Shown here one piece after another: positions 6,890-12,251 of a DNA stretch of 15,642 nt. This stretch comes from Deltaproteobacteria bacterium (GTDB taxonomy: Bacteria > Desulfobacterota > Desulfuromonadia > Desulfuromonadales > JAAYDE01), in the NCBI GenBank assembly GCA_017417085.1, contig JAFPZV010000106.1, positions 1 to 15,642 on the forward strand, read 5' to 3'. The notes beneath the pieces are model-generated. The model did not search any database and was not told the origin of the DNA. It was given only the letters and a program-made list of their open reading frames with translations. Each line of letters opens with the position of its first letter. The first letter of the stretch is position 1. Both the position numbers and the translations under genes were made by a program.

Positions 6890-9372
6890 TGAAACTCTCC
6901 TTTTCAACCAAAGGCTGGAAGACGCTCTCCTTTGACAAGGTGGCAGCCATAGCCGCCGATATGCATTTCGGCGGCATCGAACTCTACAATCTGCACAAGC
7001 GGGAGGACATGACCGGCAAGGGAATGCCGCTGCACATCTATTCGGTGGCGGCCTCCGTACGCGCCCTGCGGGATGCGGGAATCGGGCTGCCCTGCCTGGA
7101 TACCTCCTGTGATTTAAGCAGGCAGGATTGTGCGGATGCGCTGCTGTGGACCATCGAACGGGCCGGGATTATGCGCGTGCCCTACGTCAGCGCCGAAGTG
7201 AGGCGTGAGGCGGAAGATGTGGTGCGGAAAAACATTGAAAGCCTGCTCCCCGCGGCCCGGAAGGCGAAGGTGACGCTGCTTCTGAAGACGCGCGGCATCT
7301 ATGCGGACACGGAGCGGCTGAAAGAGCTTCTGGACAGCTTTGCCGACGATGCGCTCTGCGCCCTCTGGGATATGCACCACAGCTATTACCGGGGCAAGGA
7401 AAAGGCGGACGCGACCATCAGGAATCTGGGGGCCTATGTCAAGCATGTCCACCTGCGGGATCTGGACGAAAATGGTGCCTACGTGCTCATTGGCGAGGGC
7501 AGGCTGCCCATCGGCGAGATGATGCAGGCGCTTTCCTCCATCGACTATGACGGTTTCGTTTCGCTTGAGTGGCGGCCGGAATGGGCCGCCGACGTGCAGG
7601 ACTACGAGTTCATCTTCCCGCACTTCATCAACTACATGAGCCGTTTCGAGAACAGCCGGAGCAACCGCCGCAAGCTCTACCTGAACCACGATGCCACCGG
7701 AGAGTATATCTGGAAGAAGGACGAGCTTATTGATCTCACCTTTCCGCAGGTGCTCGATCGCGTGGTGGAAGAGTTTCCAAACCAGTACGCCTTCAAGTAC
7801 ACGACGCTCGACTATACGCGCACCTACGAGGAGTTCCGCGAGGATGTGGACAACTTCGCGCGGGCGCTGGTGTCCCTGGGCGTGAAGGCCGGTTCGAAGG
7901 TCGCCATCTGGGCGACGAACGTGCCCGCCTGGTACATCGCCTTCTGGGCAACCACGAAAATCGGCGCGGTGCTGGTTACGGTCAACACGGCCTACAAGAT
8001 CCACGAGGCGGAGTACCTTTTCCGCCAATCGGACACGCATACGGTGGTGATGATCGAAAGAGCTCTGGATTCCAACTACCGGCAGATCATCAACGAGATT
8101 TGTCCGGAGATAGCCTGCAGCGTGCCCGGCGAACCGCTGCACTGCAAACGCCTGCCCTTCCTGCGCAACGTCATCACGGTCGGCTTCCGTGAAAAGGGCT
8201 GCCTGACCTTCGAGGAGGCAATGGCGCGCGCCAACATGGTGCCGAAAGCGGAGATTCTGCGGATGGCAGCAAAGGTGAAGAGCGGCGATGTCTGCAACAT
8301 GCAGTACACCTCCGGTACGACCGGCTTCCCCAAGGGGGTGATGCTCACGCACTACAACGTGGTCAACAACGGCAAGTGCATTGGCGACCGCATGGGGCTT
8401 TCCACCGCGGATCGCATGATGATTCAGGTGCCGATGTTCCACTGCTTCGGCATGGTGCTTTCGATGACTTCCTCCATGACCCACGGCTCGACGATGAGTC
8501 CCATGCCCTACTTCAACGCGAAAGCCTCGCTGTCCTGCATCCACCAAGAGAAGATCACCTGCTTCAACGGGGTGCCGACGATGTTTATCGCGATGTTCAA
8601 CCATCCGGACTACCGGAAGACCGATTTTTCGTACATGCGCACCGGCATCATGGCGGGCTCCGGCTGTCCTCCGGAACTCATGCGGCGCGCGGCCGAGCCG
8701 GACGAGATGCACATGCTGGGCATCGTCAGCGTCTATGGACAGACCGAATCCTCTCCCGGAAGCACCATGTCCGCCTGGACGGATAGCCTGGAGGTACGGA
8801 CGGAGACCGTGGGTTACGCCTTTCCTCATGTCCAGTGCAAGGTCATCGATCCGGAGACCGGGAAGGAAGTTGGCCCGAACGTCAACGGCGAGTTCTGTTC
8901 GCGTGGTTACAACACGATGCGCGGCTACTACAAGATGCCGGATGCCACGCGGGAAACCGTGGATGCGGAAGGCTGGCTTCACTCCGGAGATATTGTCTGC
9001 TGTGACGAGGCCGGAAACTACCGCGTAACCGGGCGTTTGAAGGACATGATCATCCGTGGCGGCGAAAACATCTATCCCAAGGAGATCGAGGAGTTCATCT
9101 ACACGCATCCCGCCGTTCAGGATGTGCAGGTTATCGGTGTGCCGGATGAACGTTATGGCGAAGAAGCGATGGCGCTGATCATCCTGAAGGAGGGGCAAAA
9201 GGTGAGTGAACCGGAGATGCGCGAGTACATCATGTCCCATCTCGCGCGTCACAAGGTGCCGAAGTACATTGAGTTCACCGGCACCTTCCCGATGAACGCT
9301 GCCGGCAAGGTGCTGAAGTACAAGATGCGTGAGGACGCGGTGAAGCGCCTGGGCCTGGGGAAGAAGGAGTAG
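6889..9372 (+). CDS. Fusion protein: xylose-isomerase-like TIM barrel + acyl-CoA synthetase (ANL superfamily)
   Basis: An 827-aa two-part protein. Residues 1-253 resemble the sugar phosphate isomerase/epimerase (xylose-isomerase-like) barrel: FGGIELYN (27-34), ALWDMHH with Asp161, KHVHLRD (185-191), IGEGRLPIGE (201-210) and YDGFVSLEW with Glu227. A metal-binding Glu usual on strand 5 appears replaced by Lys133 (LLLKTRG). Residues 260-820 are a complete adenylate-forming acyl-CoA synthetase: P-loop YTSGTTGFPKG (473-483), YGQTE (616-620), GWLHSGD (695-701), GRLKDMIIRGGENIYPKEIE (715-734) and the catalytic Lys807 in NAAGKVLK. It should adenylate a carboxylate and transfer it to CoA; similarity is to medium/short-chain FadD/YngI-type enzymes. 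The frame is continuous across the junction. It is coupled to the LeuA-like gene by a TGATG overlap. Substrate unknown. Confidence 0.85.
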   Translation: MKLSFSTKGWKTLSFDKVAAIAADMHFGGIELYNLHKREDMTGKGMPLHIYSVAASVRALRDAGIGLPCLDTSCDLSRQDCADALLWTIERAGIMRVPYVSAEVRREAEDVVRKNIESLLPAARKAKVTLLLKTRGIYADTERLKELLDSFADDALCALWDMHHSYYRGKEKADATIRNLGAYVKHVHLRDLDENGAYVLIGEGRLPIGEMMQALSSIDYDGFVSLEWRPEWAADVQDYEFIFPHFINYMSRFENSRSNRRKLYLNHDATGEYIWKKDELIDLTFPQVLDRVVEEFPNQYAFKYTTLDYTRTYEEFREDVDNFARALVSLGVKAGSKVAIWATNVPAWYIAFWATTKIGAVLVTVNTAYKIHEAEYLFRQSDTHTVVMIERALDSNYRQIINEICPEIACSVPGEPLHCKRLPFLRNVITVGFREKGCLTFEEAMARANMVPKAEILRMAAKVKSGDVCNMQYTSGTTGFPKGVMLTHYNVVNNGKCIGDRMGLSTADRMMIQVPMFHCFGMVLSMTSSMTHGSTMSPMPYFNAKASLSCIHQEKITCFNGVPTMFIAMFNHPDYRKTDFSYMRTGIMAGSGCPPELMRRAAEPDEMHMLGIVSVYGQTESSPGSTMSAWTDSLEVRTETVGYAFPHVQCKVIDPETGKEVGPNVNGEFCSRGYNTMRGYYKMPDATRETVDAEGWLHSGDIVCCDEAGNYRVTGRLKDMIIRGGENIYPKEIEEFIYTHPAVQDVQVIGVPDERYGEEAMALIILKEGQKVSEPEMREYIMSHLARHKVPKYIEFTGTFPMNAAGKVLKYKMREDAVKRLGLGKKE

Positions 9373-9384
9373 GGGCGTTTTTGG

Positions 9385-9424
9385 AAAAGGCGCGGTTTTC
9401 ATGTGGGATGCCGCGCCTTTTTTG
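9385..9424 (+). terminator. Rho-independent terminator after the acyl-CoA synthetase fusion gene
   Basis: An 11-bp stem AAAAGGCGCGG (9385-9395) / CCGCGCCTTTT (9411-9421) with a 15-base loop is followed by further T residues. It begins 13 bases after the stop codon and ends the symporter/LeuA-like/fusion locus. It argues that coaBC downstream has its own transcript start. Confidence 0.9.
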
Positions 9425-9440
9425 TTGGACTTGAAATTTG

Positions 9441-9487
9441 GCCCCCTCAAAGAGGGGGCTGCCGAACGAAGCGAGGCTGGGGGAGTT
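9441..9487. repeat. Short intergenic palindromic repeat (REP/MITE-like)
   Basis: GCCCCCTC (9441-9448) and GAGGGGGC (9452-9459) form a perfect 8-bp hairpin around AAA. A segment containing GAAGCGAGGC and ending in GGGGGAGTTG follows. Its layout resembles the short GC-rich elements (a CCCCCTCAAAGAGGGGG core and a terminal GGGGGAGTT) that I recall as scattered between genes in many anaerobic gut bacteria. Only one copy is in the window, so repetition is not shown here. It lies between the terminator and the coaBC ribosome binding site. Confidence 0.55.
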
Positions 9488-9559
9488 GCAGAAGTTTTCT
9501 TTACCGCCTGGCTGAAGAAACACAATGGCTTTCCCGTTTTTTTTGAAAGGATAAAAACG

Positions 9560-10792
9560 ATGGCAAGTCCCGATTTGCGTGCCTTGAAGGGGAAAACGGT
9601 GGTTTTGGGCGTTTGCGGCGGCATTGCCGTGTACAAGGCGGTGGAGGTCATGCGTCTGTTGATTCACGCGGGAGCGGAGGTCTTTGTCGTGATGACTGAA
9701 AGCGCACAACGCTTTGTGACACCGCTCACCTTTGAGACGCTTTCGGGGCATCCGGTCTACACCGACATGTTTGAGCTCTTGCCGGATGGCGGAATCGGCC
9801 ACATCGCGCTTGCGGAGCGCGCCGATCTTGTGCTGGTTGCCCCGGCAACCGCCAACATGATTGGCAAGGCGGCTTGCGCCATTGCCGACGATCCACTTTC
9901 CACGCTGCTTGTCGCCACGAAGGCGAAGGTGCTGTGGGCACCGGCGATGAACGTCCACATGTGGGAAAATCCGCTGGTGCAGGAGAATCTGCGCAAACTG
10001 GAACGGCACGGCGCCTGTGTGCTGGAACCGGCAACCGGCATGCTGGCCTGCGGCCGGGAAGGGAAGGGCAAGTTTCCAGCGCCGGAGAAGGTGGCGGCCA
10101 AAGCTGCGGAACTTTTGGACGAAAACGCGCTCCTGCGGGGCGAAACCGTATTGATCAGTGCGGGACCCACCTGGGAGCGCATTGATCCGGTGCGCTTTGT
10201 CGGCAACTTTTCCTCGGGCAAAATGGGCTATGCTCTGGCTCGGGAGGCTGTAAAGCTGGGGGCCCGGGTCCTGCTGGTTTCCGGGCCGGTAGCGCTTGAG
10301 CCTCCGGAACTGGCGCAATGCGTGATGGTAGAAAGCGCCTGCGAGATGCGCCAGGCGGTGCTCGACTGGCTTGATGAGGCGAGCATCGTCATCATGGCGG
10401 CGGCGGTGGCGGATTACCGCCCGGCGCGGATTGCACCCCAAAAGATCAAGAAGGAAGGCTCGGAAGGGCTGGTGCTGGAGCTGGAGCGCACTGCCGACAT
10501 TCTGGGCGAGGTGGGGGCTCGGAAGGGATCGCGTTTTGTGGTGGGTTTTGCCGCCGAAAGCGAAAACCTGCTGGAAAACGCCCGGCGTAAGCTGCGGGAA
10601 AAGCACCTTGATCTGATTGTGGCAAACGACATCACCGTGCCCGGAGCGGGATTTGGTTCTTCGACCAATATCGTGACACTGCTGGATCGGGAAGGAAGGG
10701 TGGAGGACTTGCCCTGCCTTGACAAAGAGGAAGTGGCGTGCCGGATTCTGGAGCGGGTAAGCGCCATGCGTGGTCCCCGGGAGCTGTGCTGA
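9560..10792 (+). CDS. coaBC: Bifunctional phosphopantothenoylcysteine decarboxylase / phosphopantothenate-cysteine ligase
   Basis: A 410-aa enzyme for two consecutive steps of coenzyme A synthesis: joining cysteine to 4'-phosphopantothenate (CoaB) and FMN-dependent decarboxylation to 4'-phosphopantetheine (CoaC). CoaC (about 10-185) shows GVCGGIAVYKA (17-27), GHIALAERADLVLVAPATAN with the catalytic His81, PAMN (128-131) and the substrate clamp GMLACGREGKG with Cys164. CoaB (about 192-405) shows ISAGPTWERIDPVRF (199-213), NFSSGKMG (216-223), AAVADYRP (281-288) with KIKK, and VANDI (354-358). The ATG at 9560 was chosen because GAAAGGA lies 9 bases upstream and the protein then starts like other CoaBC. 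An open frame extends to 9401 but runs through the palindromic repeat and the terminator end. The next gene starts two bases after its stop. Confidence 0.96.
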   Translation: MASPDLRALKGKTVVLGVCGGIAVYKAVEVMRLLIHAGAEVFVVMTESAQRFVTPLTFETLSGHPVYTDMFELLPDGGIGHIALAERADLVLVAPATANMIGKAACAIADDPLSTLLVATKAKVLWAPAMNVHMWENPLVQENLRKLERHGACVLEPATGMLACGREGKGKFPAPEKVAAKAAELLDENALLRGETVLISAGPTWERIDPVRFVGNFSSGKMGYALAREAVKLGARVLLVSGPVALEPPELAQCVMVESACEMRQAVLDWLDEASIVIMAAAVADYRPARIAPQKIKKEGSEGLVLELERTADILGEVGARKGSRFVVGFAAESENLLENARRKLREKHLDLIVANDITVPGAGFGSSTNIVTLLDREGRVEDLPCLDKEEVACRILERVSAMRGPRELC

Positions 10793-10794
10793 AG

Positions 10795-11889
10795 ATGGGT
10801 GAAGACCTGTATGGGGATAAGGATACTCGTTCGGAGCTGTTATCGCTTGCGCGTGGCGTGAGGACGCTTCTGGAGGAGATGAGGGAAAGCGGCCTGGACG
10901 AACTGCCCCTGCCGCAAATCGTACTTTCCGAGAAGCCATCCACCGTTTTGACCACGGCTGCGCCGGAAATCGTTTCTGGTTCCGGGATTTTTCCGGAAAT
11001 ATCCCCGAAACAGGCGGCTGCGCCGGAAACTTCGGTGCCCGAAATGTCTGCGATGAAGGCGGCTGTGCCGGAAGCGCCCGTATCTTCCGCGTCCGGGGAA
11101 GTTCCTATGAAGGGGACACCACCTGCGAAAGAGCTCGCTCCCCACGCCGAGCTTTTCGAGTTGACGCGCGGCGTCAGGGCACTTCTGGAGGAGATGCGGG
11201 AAAGCGGTCTGGACGAACTGCCCTTGCCGTCTTTCGAGCTGCCAGCCCGGGAGAATCCGTCCATGCCGGAGGAGACACCCGTCCGGGAAGCGGCATTCCC
11301 GCCATCCGTCATCTCCACGCCGCCCGGGACATCGCCCGAAACGGATACGCTGGAGGCCATTCAGCAGGATCTGGAGGGCTGCACGCGCTGTCCGCTGCAC
11401 GAAAACCGGCGCAATATCGTCTTCGGGCGGGGTAATCCGCAGGCGCCGCTGGTGTTGGTGGGCGAAGCGCCGGGGCGTGATGAAGATATCAAGGGTCTGC
11501 CCTTTGTCGGGGAGGCGGGCCGCCTGCTCGACAATATCCTGCGGGCCATGGAGCTGACGCGGGAGGAGGTCTACATCTGCAACGTGTGCAAATGCCGGCC
11601 GCCCGGCAACCGCGATCCGGAGCCTGGGGAAATGGCCGTCTGCCAGTCCTTCCTGAAACGGCAGCTGGCGGTCATCCGCCCGCGGCTTCTGGTGACACTG
11701 GGACGGATTGCGGCGCAGACGCTTCTGAATGCGCGTACGCCCATCAGCCGTTTGCGCGGCGTCTGGAGGGAATACGAGGGTATTCCTCTGATGCCAACCT
11801 ACCATCCGGCCTATCTGCTGCGCAATCCCAGCGGCAAAAAGGAGGTGTGGGAGGACATGAAGCAGGTGCTCAGGAAGTTGAGGGAATAG
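10795..11889 (+). CDS. Family 4 (4Fe-4S) uracil-DNA glycosylase with duplicated N-terminal extension
   Basis: A 364-aa protein. Residues 185-364 are a typical family 4 uracil-DNA glycosylase, which excises uracil from deaminated DNA. It has motif A GEAPGRDED (223-231), PFVGEAGRLLD (236-246), NVCKCRPPGNRDPEP (263-277) and the motif B region MPTYHPAYLLRNP (333-345). Cys196, Cys199, Cys267 and Cys283 fit the iron-sulfur pattern CxxC...Cx15C. The first 184 residues are not part of the family core: a helix ending in GLDELPLP occurs twice (about 14-40 and 119-145, 21 of 23 core residues identical), joined by a Pro/Ala/Glu-rich, probably disordered linker. The ATG at 10795 lies two bases after the coaBC stop. 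An upstream GTG at 10738 would add 19 residues inside coaBC and is less likely. No terminator is evident downstream. Confidence 0.9.
   Translation: MGEDLYGDKDTRSELLSLARGVRTLLEEMRESGLDELPLPQIVLSEKPSTVLTTAAPEIVSGSGIFPEISPKQAAAPETSVPEMSAMKAAVPEAPVSSASGEVPMKGTPPAKELAPHAELFELTRGVRALLEEMRESGLDELPLPSFELPARENPSMPEETPVREAAFPPSVISTPPGTSPETDTLEAIQQDLEGCTRCPLHENRRNIVFGRGNPQAPLVLVGEAPGRDEDIKGLPFVGEAGRLLDNILRAMELTREEVYICNVCKCRPPGNRDPEPGEMAVCQSFLKRQLAVIRPRLLVTLGRIAAQTLLNARTPISRLRGVWREYEGIPLMPTYHPAYLLRNPSGKKEVWEDMKQVLRKLRE
10846..10914 (+). repeat. Intragenic repeat, copy 1 (UDG extension)
   Basis: 69 bases encoding residues 18-40 of the glycosylase (LARGVRTLL through DELPLP). They match copy 2 at 11161-11229 at 59 of 69 bases and 21 of 23 residues, without gaps. 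The spacing is 315 bases (105 codons), so the reading frame is preserved. Confidence 0.9.
11161..11229 (+). repeat. Intragenic repeat, copy 2 (UDG extension)
   Basis: Second copy of the 69-base unit, encoding residues 123-145 (LTRGVRALL through DELPLP). The two residue changes and mostly silent base differences from copy 1 suggest an older duplication kept under protein-level selection rather than a recent slippage event. Confidence 0.9.
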
Positions 11890-11940
11890 CATCGGAACGA
11901 GTGGAATAGAAACCTTCCTTGACGATTCGCACTTTTTAAA

Positions 11941-11955
11941 AGAGTTTTAAACTCT
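11941..11955. promoter_or_regulatory. Palindrome AGAGTTT-T-AAACTCT, possible operator
   Basis: Two perfectly complementary 7-base arms around a single central base, 16 bases after the -35-like TTGACG. It is too short-looped to be a good RNA hairpin or terminator and resembles a binding site for a dimeric protein. No regulator gene is in the window. Confidence 0.3.
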
Positions 11956-12029
11956 GTGGTCGGGGTATCAGGATGACAAGCATGGAAAACCAACGCCTTG
12001 ACTACAAATCCCTGCGGCTTGTGCAGGGT

Positions 12030-12099
12030 AAAATCAACAAGTTCTATCTGCGAAACTGTCCCCAAAAAACGGCTGAAAACGCCATTTTTTATAGAGAAA
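12030..12099. repeat. 70-bp imperfect direct repeat, copy A
   Basis: Aligned without gaps to copy B (12126-12195), 54 of 70 bases are identical. Thirteen of the 16 differences are transitions, and copy B usually has T where A has C. Shared blocks include GTTCTAT, TGCGAAA, AAAAAA and GGCTGAAA, ending in AGAGAAA. Confidence 0.85.
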
Positions 12100-12127
12100 T
12101 TGAAGGGAGAAAAAATAAATTTAATAA
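12100..12127 (+). promoter_or_regulatory. Possible promoter for the type ISP gene (weak)
   Basis: TTGAAG (12100-12105) and TAATAA (12122-12127) are 16 bases apart, in the AT-rich spacer between the two direct repeats. Several other -10-like hexamers (TAAAAT, TAATAT) overlap, so the exact start cannot be chosen by eye. It would place the transcript start about 120 bases upstream of the gene. Confidence 0.3.
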
Positions 12128-12195
12128 AATTAATATGTTCTATTTGCGAAAATGCTTCTAAAAAATGGCTGAAAGCGTCGTTTGTCACAGAGAAA
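12126..12195. repeat. 70-bp imperfect direct repeat, copy B
   Basis: Second copy, offset by 96 bases from copy A. Only two copies are present and the separating 26 bases are low-complexity AT-rich DNA. It lies 57 bases before the first possible start of the restriction-modification gene, so it could influence that gene's expression or mark an insertion junction. Confidence 0.85.
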
Positions 12196-12251
12196 GTTCT
12201 GCCGCCTAGGCAAGGATATTTTGGAAAAGGTCCGGAAAGGATGAAGAAGCC

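Larger units (their letters stand above)
11890..12251. other. Gene-free AT-rich region upstream of the restriction-modification gene
   Basis: 362 bp without a convincing gene. From left to right it contains a TTGACG -35-like hexamer (11919-11924) with no good -10, a near-perfect palindrome AGAGTTT-T-AAACTCT (11941-11955), two diverged 70-bp direct repeats (12030-12099 and 12126-12195) with very AT-rich DNA between them, and the palindrome GCCTAGGC (12204-12211). A 62-codon open frame at 11973-12161 is made largely of the repeat pair and has no ribosome binding site of note. No terminator hairpin for the glycosylase gene was found. Confidence 0.6.

Noticed and set aside
5438..6907. A 489-codon minus-strand open frame opposite the LeuA-like gene
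   Set aside because: It has no domain or ribosome site and starts and ends almost with the plus-strand gene. It is the antisense shadow of that gene.
9401..9559. A 53-codon N-terminal extension of CoaBC
   Set aside because: It would translate through the end of a terminator and a palindromic repeat. ATG 9560 has a well-placed ribosome site and gives a normal CoaBC start.
7114..9651. An 845-codon open frame on the minus strand opposite the fusion gene
   Set aside because: The plus strand carries a full set of acyl-CoA synthetase motifs. The minus-strand translation is His/Arg/Val-rich with no recognisable domain, a typical mirror frame of GC-rich coding DNA.
10738..10794. An upstream GTG start for the uracil-DNA glycosylase
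   Set aside because: It lies inside coaBC with no ribosome site, and the added 19 residues are an out-of-frame reading of the CoaB C-terminus. ATG 10795 follows the coaBC stop directly.
9275..10939. A 554-codon minus-strand open frame over coaBC
   Set aside because: Antisense to clear CoaC and CoaB motifs and crossing the terminator and palindromic repeat. No protein-like features.
11973..12161. A 62-codon plus-strand open frame
   Set aside because: It consists largely of the direct-repeat pair, lacks a convincing Shine-Dalgarno and stops inside copy B. Repeat structure explains it better than a gene.
12030..12195. The repeats considered as a small CRISPR array
   Set aside because: Only two 70-bp copies at 77% identity with a low-complexity 26-bp spacer; CRISPR repeats are shorter and near-identical, and no cas gene is present.
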